Shown in pieces: positions 12,288-23,547 of a stretch of 64,000 nt of DNA (position 1 is its first letter; each line of letters opens with the position of its first letter). Source of the stretch: Cryptomeria japonica (lineage: Eukaryota > Streptophyta > Pinopsida > Cupressales > Cupressaceae); contig NC_081415.1 in NCBI RefSeq assembly GCF_030272615.1, positions 513,201,034 to 513,265,033 of the forward strand, written 5' to 3'. Position numbers and translations under genes: made by a program. The notes beneath the pieces are model-generated. The model saw nothing but the letters and a program-made list of their open reading frames with translations, had not been told where the DNA came from and searched no databases.

Positions 12288-13405
12288 TGTTAGGCCCAAT
12301 ATGGAAAGCTAATGTATTGAGAGGGGAGGGGTGAATCAGTACTCCAAAACTTTTCTTGAATAATAACTTTACTGTTATGCATAAATAGAATAGTGCAGTA
12401 ATATAAAATAAAGTTAAAGCAAATAGATAACAATCATACATGATTCACTCCATAACACATATATTTTGGTTACGAAGAAACTCTTGGTTAGAGAGAAAAA
12501 CTGTGGTGGGGATGGCACCCACAACTTCACTATTGCAATAATAAAGAATGCTCAGTTAGAGCTACATTTAGCTATTTCTGATAGCTTACCCTATTAGGAG
12601 TAACAAGATCTATTAGATCTACCTTGCTAAAGGATTTTACAACAATTATTCTGAATGCTACACCTAGTTAGAGGCTTTACAATTTATAGACTTGGTTAGA
12701 GTCTTTTACCCTATTAAAGGTTTCTCTTTTAACTTCTCAATATTATAATAAAATCATTACAAATATCTGCAAATTTACATCTGAAATGTTATAGCAGATT
12801 CTATGTGCTCAGAATAGATTACCTTGCTTATAGCATACTTCGATAACCCATATAGTAACTCGGTAAACCCTTTTGTTTACTCTGTTCTTTGACTGTTCTC
12901 TGAAAACCTTCTCGGTGAACTTTGTGTCTCTATAACAGTCTTCCTTCATGCATACATGCACACACCTTTAACTCTTAACTCATGCTGTATAAATAGATCT
13001 CTTAAAACGGTGATCCAATTCATTGCTTCGATCTTATAATCAAGATTCCTTGAATGAGTAACTAAACAAAATATTTCATTGGTTAGATTGTCCTTGTAAT
13101 CATACACAATCTTCTAGTGCAATTTCCAATGTAATAATTCTAGGTTCAATGTATCTGGTAACACGTTTCACTCGGTGAATATCAACTCAGTGTGTCACCT
13201 TTACTGCTCGATAGTCTCAAAAAGATACTCGGTAGATAGCTCAGTGTATACTGCATTCTGTGACTGCTTTCCTCTATAACCGACTAGACTTTGCATACTG
13301 ACTTCTCTATGTGTACCGACTGCATGATTCGGTAGTGCTAACTGACTAGAATATAGAGTATGACTTTGAATACAAAAACTAATGGAAATTTTATAAGTAG
13401 TAACA
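12288..13405 (-). repeat. 5' LTR of element A
   Basis: 1,118 bp, the partner of 5451-6611. It lacks about 43 bp near 13137 that the partner keeps, which accounts for the length difference. Confidence 0.92.
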
Positions 13406-13410
13406 GAATC

Positions 13411-13471
13411 TATCTCTACACCGGTAGAACAGAGTAACCCTCCACCAGTAGGAGATTCTTCATCTGACTAA
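13411..13471 (+). pseudogene. 3' end of outer-element gag
   Basis: After element A and its duplicated flank, the outer gag resumes with SISTPVEQSNPPPVGDSSSD and a TAA at 13469-13471. The roughly 300 bp from 13472 to 13774 form the spacer before ORF2, comparable to the gag-ORF2 spacer in elements A and B. Confidence 0.6.
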
Positions 13472-13774
13472 GAAATAATCCTTAAGGGGTATTGCAGCAA
13501 ATTGAAAAATCATGCATTTTACCATCAATTTATGGGAAGAAGACAAATTTCTTCTTTACCAGTAGATATGTTAAGTTTTCACTTAACCGGAGAACATTTA
13601 ATGAGGTTTTTGAAGAACTTTTTGGTTATATAACATTAGAAAACCCTCATTTTGACTCACCTTGACCATTCAATCATTTAGAGAGCACAAAATTGAGCAA
13701 GGGCATTCTAAGGCGAAGCAGTGAAGTGATTTTCAAGCATTGAAATTTTGAGTAAGAGGTATTTATCTTTCAAA

Positions 13775-16700
13775 ATGGCATCTTCATCTTCTGCACCTAA
13801 GCTTATTGCGAACCCTACTATGGTAGAAAAGTTTAAGCACCCTAGGCCCATGTTTAAAATTATCCTTGAAATTGCCAAGCAAGATGATTTTGTCAGAGCA
13901 TTTTCAAAAATTCTCAAGGCAGTCGCTTTTGTCAAAGACCCTAGAATCTACATTCACTGCAACATAGAAAACCTAGGAACCAATGATTTAGAGAGCACGT
14001 ACAGTGGTGCCATTATTGATGAACAAGGTTTAATAAAACTAGAGCATAAGATAGTTGAAGACCTAGAATTCACTGAGATATTGAACATGCCTAAATTTCC
14101 TAAGGATGTAGTCCATCTAGTTCTGAGTAGAGTTCATGTGGCTTGACTCTATTTTTAAAATCTCTAAGGAAGCGATTGAGGTAGTTACTAGTTTACCCTC
14201 ACGTGTTAGTAGGCCCAACAAAACTAAGAAGATACCTATCAAGGGAGTTATGGAGTGAACCGGAGCTACATCTGATAACAAATCTCTTAGGGTTAATGAC
14301 ATTACTGATCCTAATGTGAGATATGTGATTATGGTACTTGGATACAGAGTAACTCATGCTAATACATTGAATTCAATTTCCATCTTATGTATTCATAATG
14401 CATATGAGATGGTAAAGAAGAATGCTAAGATTGATGTTTTTGAATGGCTTAAAGATGAATTAATAGACAACCTGAAAAAGATTAAGGGTGACAAGAAAGG
14501 GACATTTCTTTTTGGGGAAACCTTCTTGTGTGTCTAATGCTTTACTTCACCAAAGAGATACCCAACATTGGTCATAAGGACTTTGGATATGACATCTCAG
14601 TAGGCAAAAAAATCAAGGAAGCTATCACTGGTATGGACTCTAACAGTGACCAAATTATAACAGATTACTTCAAAAAAATTTAGAATAAGATGAGAGCTAG
14701 AGAAAGGTCACCCTATAGCATGGTAGACAAGTATGACAAGCAAATCTGCTTTGTAATTAAACATGATGAGACATGGATGGAAGCAGTTAGTCCTAGAACT
14801 ATTTGGTTTACTGAAATGGGTGATGAAGTTGATTTACACATTCTAGAAACATGTGCAAAAACATTACTTGAATCACCTAGAGAACCAGCTGAAGAAACTT
14901 GGAGAAATGTTGAGACCATTGAGAGTGTTCTTACAATGCAAAAACAGAGAAAAAGAAGAGAAATGTTTACAAGAGATGCATCTAAGATGGCCAAGCAAGT
15001 CAAATAAAATGTGATGAACATAAATGGTATATCCGCCAGTGATTTAGAAGGATTGAAACAGGAAGATCATGTTTCACAGATTGTTACTTCTTAAGATAGT
15101 AATAGTGCAAAAGATGCAGAGTTCAAAAGAGTAGAAAGCGGGAAGAGAAAATCTTGACCAGTACCCTCTCCTTCTCCCAAAAGGACTAGAAATTTGAGGA
15201 AGAAGTGACAGGCAGTTAGGGAACCAAAAAATAAACTAACACCAAAGAAGAAATAAACTAAGACACCGGATACCCTGACACCGGAGAAATTGGTAAATGA
15301 GATCACACAAGATGGAAATCTTTGCAATGTGAATAAGTACTATCATTCCTACAAAGATTCAAACAAGGACACTATAGAGGCTAGTATAATTTTACATTTA
15401 GATTGCTATAAAAAGGTTTTGATTGAAGTTGTAGAGGATCTACCAAATGACTTATATTTAAGGTTAGAAGCTAAGAGAATGTCAGTAATGGAACTGGATA
15501 AAAAGCTAAAAGTTGAAACACTATTGGCAGTGCACCCTATAAACTCTAGAAAGGAAATTGATGGATTAATCTTTGAAGCAAACCAATTAGTATTTATCAG
15601 TGGAAATCGGTAAGCAAGCCTAATGGCTGGGAGAGTTAAGGAGATTGCTGATGAGACTATAGATAAATAGCATATATTCATTGTTGAAAAGCAAAAGCAA
15701 GAAGAAAGGAGTAGACCGAAAATGGAAAAGACCTTTAGGGTATATCAAAAGAATAAGAGAAAAGGAAAAGTTGGTGGTGTTCCTTCAATAAATATTATAG
15801 ATAATCTTCCACCTTCAACTCAGGATATCCCACCAGTACATTTAGTTAGTCCACCTAGTACAGGAACTAAAAATGTTACTCTTGATAACACTAACCTGGA
15901 TTCTGAGATTCTTTTTTCTGTGAACGTTGATAAATAGGATATTAACATTGTTGTAGACAAGGAAACTGTAGAGGTTAAGGAAGATGATGCTAAGGTCAAT
16001 GAGATCTTTGAGAAACAGGCACAAGCTAAGTAACCAGAGACTAAGATACCGCCAGAAGATAAAGGAATTAATAATAAGAAACAATCTGAGGCAGAGGTTC
16101 ATGTTGAGTTTGAGAAATCAGTAGTTGAAGAGGTACCTGTACAGACTAAGAAATCAAAAGTAGAGGTACAAACATAGACAAAGGAACTAGTAGAAAATGT
16201 AAGCAAAGTGGAAGCAACTGATGGAAATGCTAACATGTCGTTTCCCCTATCGCTAGAGGGGATGAATCCGCCCTACTTTAAAGCCATCAAGGATAATGTG
16301 TTCCACATTCAAGCCCTGATAAGATCTTTTGTTTCAGGGGCTTTCGCCCATCTCACCAGATCTATTTTGGTACTCTAAGGAATGAGTGGGAAAGAGGCAG
16401 TTAAGGAAGGAGGAAATAGTAAAGGTAATTGGGCAAGCATCTGTTGAGAGGAAACCCATAGCAGAACCGAGCACATCTATAGGTGAATTTAGACCCACTA
16501 ACATAATAGAGGTTCTATTAGATTCTATCAAGAGGATAACAGATTGTAATGCCTTAACATTTAAGGCTATTGATAACACAATACCTATCTTAAAAATGAT
16601 TGCACCTACTTGTAAGATAGATCACATTAATGATTCTTTAGGTAAATTGAACACATTATCCAAATTCATTGCTGATAATGTCATAACTATAGATAAGGTG

Positions 16701-17275
16701 AATGAGGATACTCTAAATGAAAGAGTGGATAAATAGAAAGGAGAATTCTTTGAGAAAACCATCAAAAAATGTAATGAGCATATGTATTCATTAATAGCGG
16801 TACTCAACTCAACAATTTTGGAGTATAAGGAGCTATATAGAGAAGCATGTAAACCTTACTGTTTGATAGAGGATGTAGATGAGGAAATCAAGAAGACACA
16901 GAAAGAAATCAATGATATTGCAGATAATTTGATAGGCTCTTTAGGACTTATCTCAGTTTTGAGCAAGAAATGGCAGTTTTCGAAGAGAAGTTAGAGAAAC
17001 TTGAGAAAGAGAAAGCAAGGATAAGGTCAACAGCCCGAGAACTCAAATTTAAACTTGGTCCAAAATTGAACTGTCTCATTACTCAGTGGGTTGAGGTATC
17101 ATAGGCAACAGTTCAAGGAGAATGATCACCCAAGCAAAAAATGAACTATCTAACCGACATGATCAAACATACTGAGACCATTCTCTCCGACAACAACAAA
17201 TTCATGCATAGCCTAAATCTAGTTTTGGTAGACATTTTTTAGATTGTAACCAACAGGTTACAAGCGATGAGGTAG
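13775..17275 (+). pseudogene. ORF2 of outer element, diverged homologue of A/B ORF2
   Basis: It starts at ATG 13775 (MASSSSAPKLIANPTMVEKF), and its last codons (MR, then TAG 17273-17275) return to the same frame after several frameshifts and stops. It is collinear with ORF2 of A and B. Compare AYEMVKKNAKIDVFEWL with AYKIVKKGMKVYLCEVL, VRYVIMVLGY with LKFAIRVIGY, MVDKYDKQICF with LVEKYKDDICF, VSPRT...MGDEVDLHI with VEPRT...MGYEIDYDI, and LPNDLYLRLEAKR with LPRELYLHIDNRW. A Lys/Glu-rich low-complexity middle and a helical C-terminus follow. No enzyme motif is visible. The homology is read by eye from motif order; function is unknown. Confidence 0.75.
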
Positions 17276-17322
17276 CATTTTTTTGTATTCTTTGATTCTT
17301 TTTTACATCCTCTATCATTGAT

Positions 17323-17338
17323 GTCAAAGGGGGAGTAG
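17323..17338 (+). promoter_or_regulatory. internal purine motif after ORF2
   Basis: TGTCAAAGGGGGAGTA, about 50 bp after the ORF2 stop, duplicates the core of the polypurine tract found just before the 3' LTR. Elements A and B have the same arrangement. Confidence 0.55.
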
Positions 17339-17489
17339 TAGTATGGAGAAAAATAAGAAATAGGATGGAGAAATTAAATGCACTAAATGCACAGAGGAGG
17401 AGATCACTTGCTCAGGGGGAGCACACTTCTTTTTTTGATTTCATTTTTGGATAGCAGTTTTGGATTTTTCTCATGAGTGTTACCATCAA

Positions 17490-17505
17490 TGCTAAAGGGG
17501 GAGAT
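17490..17505 (+). promoter_or_regulatory. polypurine tract of outer element
   Basis: GCTAAAGGGGGAGAT directly precedes the 3' LTR start TGTTGGC at 17506. It would prime plus-strand DNA synthesis. Confidence 0.85.
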
Positions 17506-18269
17506 TGTTGGCATTATACACTCTAATGAGATTAATTTATGTTTTCATTGATGGCAACCAACTGGCAACCAAACTTCAACAAGTTTCTCCACATGCACCA
17601 GCATCACAAACATCATGCACTGACAAGCACTTTCACCGACATCCAGATCACACCGGAAATGAAGTATATGGGCACTCAAGCCGACATGGAATAAAGTTTT
17701 ACTTATTAGAATTATATTATAAATGTAATTAATTATTTGTAAGATGACTTGGTATATTTTGAACAAAAGATGATTGAATGTAATGAATATTGTATGAGGT
17801 AATATAGTGGAAATGAAGTTTTTGGTTAAGGTATCTGACTGAGCTTAAACCGGTACTGAACTGAGCATTTGAGATGCTATTTTGAGAAGTATATTATATT
17901 GGATTTAAATATCTATATTGTAGTTAGTGAGACTCTTTTGAGTAGTGCGCTCTAGCCAGTTGGGCTCCATGCATGTGCAGGCCCCTATTGTAAGTAGTAT
18001 TTATTCATATTGGCCAATGAGTAAATATTGTGGGTCACAAATCCCATGAGGTTTTTCCCACACCGGGTTTCCTCATTAGAATATCTTGTGTTATGGTGTG
18101 CATTTATGTTGTCTCTGTTATTTCTATTTGCTGCACTATTTCTTATTTACTAGTACACTGTTTTGGGTTGCAAAGTTATAAATAAGTTCAATTATTTAAT
18201 CAACCAGTTAGACACTGTTTCACACCCCCCCCCCTCTCAGTGTCTTTAGGACTGTCATTGAATCTAACA
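17506..18269 (+). repeat. 3' LTR of outer element
   Basis: 764 bp, the partner of 3704-4409, ending AATCTAACA and followed by GAGGA (18270-18274). It includes a C-run near 18225 that is shorter in the 5' LTR. Confidence 0.92.
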
Positions 18270-18274
18270 GAGGA

Positions 18275-19483
18275 AGGCTATGAAGGAAGGCATGTCAATT
18301 TTCTTTGACAATCATAGTGAAAGGGATTGAGTGTGGAAAATGGCTGACAAGGGCTGCAAAAGAAAAGATCTCATGAATCTTTGGGCAGAAATGGTGGAGG
18401 TTATAATGAGGTACATCACTCTTGATGGCCATTTTGCTAGCATTTTTTCATATCATTTCACCATTTAAATTATTTTAAGCATGATAGGAAAATTTATTTG
18501 CCTTTTTATTTACTTTCCTTGCTAGAGCATAGTCTTCCAAATCATGCCAAAAATAGTGAGAACCTTGTTTTACATGAGGGGTTAATATTGCTTATAATGG
18601 AATATGCCAAAGCGCAAGAGGTTAAGCCTTCCCCTATTATTAACAACCCTAAATCCTTGGCTAGCCCTAATGTGCATGTGGTTTCAGACATCAAGATTAA
18701 TGAGAAAGAGTTGGGTGAGAAGACCATGGACTGGCATGACCTTCATGTGTTTCATGACCTAGATTATTGGCCTTTGGAGGAAGAGGGACCCCCACAGAAA
18801 GCTACTCTCTGCACAAATAGTAGTAGAAAAAATAAACCCCACCCTAAACTTGCAGCTAAAAGGTTGACAACCCTCCCTTCTAAATCCCAAGAGTTTGACT
18901 CTTAGAGCTGGAAAAAGAAAAAAGTGGGGAAATCAGGTCAAAGGGTAAAGGGGAAAAGTGTTTTCATTGGGTAACTAGTGAAATCACCTTCACAAAGTAG
19001 GGCATTAAAGACATAATCAACACCTTTATAGAGAACCCTATGCTAGACAAAACTAAGAAGCTAATAAGAATGACTCAAAAATTAACTGAAGATGTGAGGG
19101 TTATGAGAACCGAGCATGAGTCAAGAATTTCTAATTTGGAGAAGAGTATGGAGGAATTAAAGGGAAATCTCAAGGGTTTGGTGGAAATAAGAAAAGAGGA
19201 TATGAATAATAGTGTGAAAGGTATTAAAAAGGTAAATGAGAAAATTGTTGTTCAGAGATTCTAGCCGCTCAGCAGTGTGCCGCCTTTAGCCGCCAAGTTG
19301 AAAAAGAAGAATTTGGAGATAAATTCACAAGGGGTGGATATGCAGGTTTCAACTAGACCTTCTACCATGACTAGAAGAAGGAACCAGGAGAGGAGCACTA
19401 CAAGATTAATCATGCAGGATCTTGAAAAAATAAATAAGAATATAATCCATAAAAATTCTGAGCTCATGCAAGCTCTTGGCTAG
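18275..19483 (+). pseudogene. ORF-X copy 1, 3' part
   Basis: This continues 3404-3703 after the LTR insertion, with frameshifts and stops. VIMRYITLDGHFASIFSYHF matches VMKYITLEGRYPIVHRYHF of copy 2 (about 38160-38220). A low-complexity Lys/Pro-rich stretch follows (18498-18905). A coiled-coil segment from about 19040 (RTEHESRISNLEKSMEELKG) corresponds in place to the coiled coil of copy 2. It ends at TAG 19481-19483. Product unknown. The host gene or element carrying ORF-X cannot be delimited here. Confidence 0.5.
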
Positions 19484-19566
19484 TCTTTTGTTTGTGTTGT
19501 TGGCTATTTTGCTCATGTTTCTTTATTTTTGGTTGCGTGTTGTGGGTTTTTTTTGTTGTTGTGTAG

Positions 19567-19597
19567 CTAGGTCGGATCCCTTCTAGGGCCGACCTAG
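19567..19597. other. perfect short hairpin
   Basis: CTAGGTCGG at 19567-19575 and its exact reverse complement CCGACCTAG at 19589-19597 flank 13 bases. Within these, CCCT and AGGG can also pair. It is GC-richer than its surroundings. It may be a terminator-like or element-end structure; role unknown. Confidence 0.6.
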
Positions 19598-20065
19598 TGC
19601 ACAAATTTCCAAGTGGCCTATTAGCCTTGGCATTTGGATATCTAGGTTGTATGAGTCTAATTTGGGGCAGTCCGTATTTAGGCAAACTAATTGTGTGTAA
19701 CTTGTGATTAAAGTAAAAGTAACTTGTAACTAAGGGAGACTCATATGTAACTTGTAATGTATAGGTCTGACCCTATCCTTGGTGCCAAAAGTATATGGAC
19801 GACTTGAGGTCTATTAGGAAGTATTGATTCATATATATGCAAGGTCATGATTGCATCAATGACATGAATTCAAGAGCATGAAGTACATGTAGTGTGCTCG
19901 GGGGTGATGATAAGAGCTTATCATCTATGGTTGGGAAGGCAAAAGATATGATGTTTGCCTATGGTTAACAAGCACTACAATTAAATCAACATGTTATCAT
20001 AGAGGGTTCCTTCCATAGAGGCTAACTGCTTGAAGGTAGATCATGTGCTTTTGAGGGAGTTCAAT

Positions 20066-20351
20066 CAAAGTAATTTGCAAACTAAGAAATCTAAGTGCAG
20101 GCAAAGATGATTACTTGAAATTTGATCTACGAAATACAAACATGAGAATTGTGAATGCCTTGTGGTGAGTGATGATCGTAGAGGTGCCAACGCTTTCCTT
20201 AGACTTGGTGCAAATCAAGAACAATTCGCTAGTGCTCAATGACAAATTCATCATGCACAGGTTGGGCCTCATCCCACTCACCTCCAAGTGTGCAATGGAG
20301 ATGAGCTTCTTGTGTGACTATGATCAGTGCAATGGCATGCAATGGAGATGA
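20066..20351 (+). pseudogene. NRPB3: fragment of RNA polymerase II subunit 3 (RPB3-like)
   Basis: From about 20103 the frame reads KDDYLKFDLRNTNM, then an NALW[17 protein letters not shown] stretch, then [20 protein letters not shown], then AMEMSF and CDYDQCNG. In plant RPB3 the N-terminal alpha-like dimerisation domain has [48 protein letters not shown] and CDACDG in this order. The paired Arg codons (RR) have become TGG TGA, two C-to-T changes. Only about 80-90 residues of the roughly 320-residue protein are present, and the copy ends just before the zinc-binding cysteines. It lies between ORF-X copy 1 and an A-rich tail, so it may be host sequence captured by a mobile element. It is not functional. 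Confidence 0.8.
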
Positions 20352-20437
20352 GCTTCTAATGTTGCATAGCTATTTTTTGTACTTTGGTTCACTACTAGTT
20401 TAATTTTCTTTTGTTTGGTTTTAGGTTTCGAGTCCCT

Positions 20438-20470
20438 GTAAAACCCATTTTATCTTAATAAAAAAAATTG
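20438..20470 (+). other. possible retroposon 3' end with A-rich tail
   Basis: Sequence ending ATTTTATCTTAATAAAAAAAATT has an AATAAA signal and an A-run, as at the 3' end of plant LINEs or retroposed copies. No matching target duplication was identified. Confidence 0.3.
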
Positions 20471-22176
20471 ACACACCTTGTTCCCCATACTACATTGTTC
20501 CTCTAAAATCCTAAATTTTATCTAGCCAAGGGATACCTCTTAACGCTTACATCACAAAAATTGTTGATTACATAAAATAAATACACATTCTTGAGAAGAT
20601 ATTTCTTTGGAGAAAGAAGTCCTAAATTAAAGAGAGTTCCATCAAGCTATAGGATGACCATTAGAAGGGTCTCAAGTCATCAAATTCCTAAATTATTTGT
20701 CAACAAGCTATATTGAGTTGTGATAGAGCTCTAAAAATATAACTTCACAATACATGTATTCCCTTAAACCTATCATTATCGAAAGAGGATAGCAAAATAA
20801 CCAAAAATGCTTCTCATGTAAATCATAATCTCAAATTTAGAAGCTACCTTAAGATGATAGAATTTCTTTCATGGTCTAATTTTAGCATCCTCCAAAACAA
20901 ACCTATTAAACTTTATCGATATGGTGTCTTAGATGAGTCTTTGAGGGTTAATTCATTTTCCCCTTGTTCTTGTCAGTAATACCATGGTGATAATTGTTGT
21001 ACATATTTCTAAACCAAAGTTGTAAATATATACCTTGCAAAAATGAATTGCATCAAATATGGCCACAAAATTACTATACGATCAACCTTCGTATTGATGA
21101 AAGGCATGGTGTCTTTATTTGGGCTATTGTAATCCAATAAAAAGTAATTCGTTAACAATTGAATTTGCCACAAAATCGTCCAATTGTTTCCCAATAACGT
21201 CACTCTATTTTTCAATTAAAAAATATACCACATCTCCTTATCGAACTAACCATAGATTGCTATCTTTTAGAAGAAACTCTAGTTAGAAGAAAAATATCTT
21301 ATTCAAAACATTCACATATAAAATTTGTTGCTAGAATCTCTTATAATTAACCCTTCAATTTATCAAACTTATTCAAATATTTGACATACAAAAGAACAAA
21401 CAGACTTAAATTCATTACCACCTCATTATTCTCATTCCTCGGTACTATCAAAGACTATTCCACAAACAAAATTTAGTTTAAAAATACACAAGCCACTGCT
21501 ACATTGATTCTCTCCTTCCATATAGAAGACCACTCCAAGTAATGACCACCAAGCATCATTTTAAAATAACTGCACTTTTTATCTCTTTTAGAATCCTCAT
21601 AAATAGTTATTCAACAATGAAAAAATGTAGACCTTAGAAAATTTAATTACATCAAATCCATAGGCCCTTTGAACTGTACACACACCTTGTGGAGAATGCA
21701 TGGTAATGCATGGTGATTGATAGTTTTCCTTCTTGTACTCTTCCTTCATGAGTGGTGTTAGTGCATTTATGTGCTAGTTGAACAACCAACATTTCATCAC
21801 AACAAAATGCTTATGTTACATTTCTTCCATTTTTATTTCACCCTGAAGGAATTTTTCATGTTTCTTCTACATCATTCCTCCTTGTATGACTCTACATTTC
21901 TATTGTCTCCAATCACTAGGTGTCCAAGATTGATATTATATCATAACTTTCCACTTCTTGCCGCTTTCCATGGGTCACAAGTATATATGCTAGTTTAAAT
22001 AGTCAATCCATGGAAATATTCCTCATAGTCTCCAATGCATCTATGGAGCCCATGCTTAGCTAAGGTCATGAGCTTCGAAATCTCAAGCATATTTTCACTT
22101 CATGCTTCTAACACCATGCTAAATGGCCATTTAGAAAATAATAATCTCATATTCATAGAGAAAAATATCAAACAAT
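20471..22176. other. AT-rich region, nothing recognised
   Basis: About 1.7 kb without a supported coding frame. Short frames here lack recognisable motifs. It may be decayed element DNA. Confidence 0.5.
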
Positions 22177-22188
22177 GCTCTGATACCA
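22177..22188 (-). promoter_or_regulatory. isolated Copia-type primer binding site
   Basis: The minus strand reads TGGTATCAGAGC. The adjacent bases at 22191 (TGAAGTCAAGAG) could be an LTR end in the same orientation. No matching second LTR or gag was recognised, so this is probably the 5' end of a decayed or truncated element. Confidence 0.5.
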
Positions 22189-22200
22189 AATGAAGTCAAG

Positions 22201-23404
22201 AGATTGAATGATTTGATATTAGATTCAACAACAAACACCAATGTAAACAGAAGAAATGCAATTGTGTAGCAACTATGAATTGCCTAATAACTACCTATAT
22301 GTACTACTGTAAAACATGATGTAAAAAGATAACAATTGGTCTGTAGCTCTGCTAGCTACTCTAATGGTGGGTTTACCCTAGTCTTTCCTTCTCACAGTTC
22401 TATGGAAGTTTCCCTTTAATGCTCTTCTACTTCCTACTTCCCCTTAACTGTGTCAAACTTTTATAAAGGAAATGGTCAATTTTGATTCAAATTTTTAAAG
22501 TAAATCAATAGAAACTGAAATATATGTTTTGAATTTTGAAATGATGTAGACTAATAAAATCTATATTCTTTTGTCTATTTTATGTTTGTAATTTTAACAA
22601 AAAAATTTTAAAATTATTTGAATGTAGTTTTTTATAAAGTAAACACTATAATTTAGTTGTTGGTAAAATGTTGAAATTGAACTTAAACAAGCCATCACAC
22701 TTTAATTAGTAAATTTTACTTTTTTTCATCAATTGTTTTTGTCTATATTGATAACTTGAAACTTTAGTGCATAGATATATTTTTTACTATTTTTTATAAT
22801 ATTTTTCAATAATATGAAAATTTGTGTGTGCTGAAATATAACTCTTTCCAATTCCAGCCAACATTTTTCTTAATTATTTATCCAAATTAGAAAAGAATTA
22901 TATCATCTTGACATAGATTACTTTTACTCCATCATATTTTTGTAAAAAAATTTAAATAAATTTTAGTATTTTTCCTTGACTAGATAATCAACCTTATATT
23001 TTAGTGCTGATGACCTACTTTCAATAAAAATTAATATAAAAACCATAAAAAATAATTAAAATATTAAAAGATATATATTCTGGAAAATTCACTTATATAT
23101 CGATAAAAGGGCATTTTTAGATTTCAAAAAAATATTATTTATAAGAGTAGGAGTTGTTGAAACATCGAGTTTTTTTTTTATTTATTTATTTTTGGCAGTT
23201 AGACCCAAAGTGGTATTAAATATACATTTAGTAGACACTTCCAACTGGAAAAGTTATGGTCTATATATAACATAGCTATAATGAATCTATATATACCATA
23301 TGTTTGCCTAAAATTAATTTTTAGTTATAATTACTTAAATTCACTTCTATTGATAAGTTACCTTGAAATGTGACACACTTTTGTGCTTTTACCTTTGTGG
23401 GCTA
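22201..23404. other. very AT-rich spacer
   Basis: Low-complexity A/T sequence with a T-run near 23169-23180. No gene, repeat pair or element end is recognised. Confidence 0.5.
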
Positions 23405-23547
23405 CAACTTGTTATGAATGGGGTTGAGGGGGGGAGGGGGGGCCTTACGGGCTTCCCAAACCCTCAGGCCACGTGATTGTGCTACTTTTTCGAAAGACCA
23501 TTTGGTGTCAAATTTTTCTTGTCACCTTTCTGTTCCCCAGTATCGCC

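Larger units (their letters stand above)
5451..13405 (-). mobile_element. element A: non-autonomous gag+ORF2 LTR retrotransposon
   Basis: The element lies in minus orientation: 5' LTR at 12288-13405, primer site 12274-12285, gag 10873-12225, ORF2 6959-10345, purine tract 6612-6630, 3' LTR 5451-6611. On the minus strand each LTR starts TGTTACTACTTATAA and ends GGGCCTAACA. The flanks are GAATT (5446-5450) and GAATC (13406-13410), a 4/5 target duplication probably altered by one transition. It sits inside the gag gene of the outer element and belongs to the same family as element B (25851-33842). No retroviral-type enzyme is encoded. Confidence 0.9.
3704..18269 (+). mobile_element. outer non-autonomous LTR retrotransposon
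   Basis: The element is bounded by two LTRs of one family (3704-4409 and 17506-18269), each starting TGTTGG and ending AATCTAACA. A perfect 5-bp target duplication GAGGA lies at 3699-3703 and 18270-18274. It has a tRNA-iMet primer site, a coiled-coil/zinc-knuckle gag, a long second ORF, and a purine tract before the 3' LTR. No protease, integrase, reverse transcriptase or RNase H is seen. It is interrupted inside gag by element A (5451-13405); without that insertion it would be about 6.6 kb. Primer site and LTR ends are Copia-like, but the superfamily cannot be fixed without a polymerase. Confidence 0.9.

Noticed and set aside
19960-20010. A primer-site-like string (caacatgttatcatagag) that could mark a Copia 5' end.
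   Set aside because: It differs from TGGTATCAGAGC at several bases, and no LTR pair or gag follows.
20169-20351. RPB3 as a functional small gene.
   Set aside because: It holds only part of one domain, with a stop at the conserved Arg pair, and lacks the zinc-binding and C-terminal regions.
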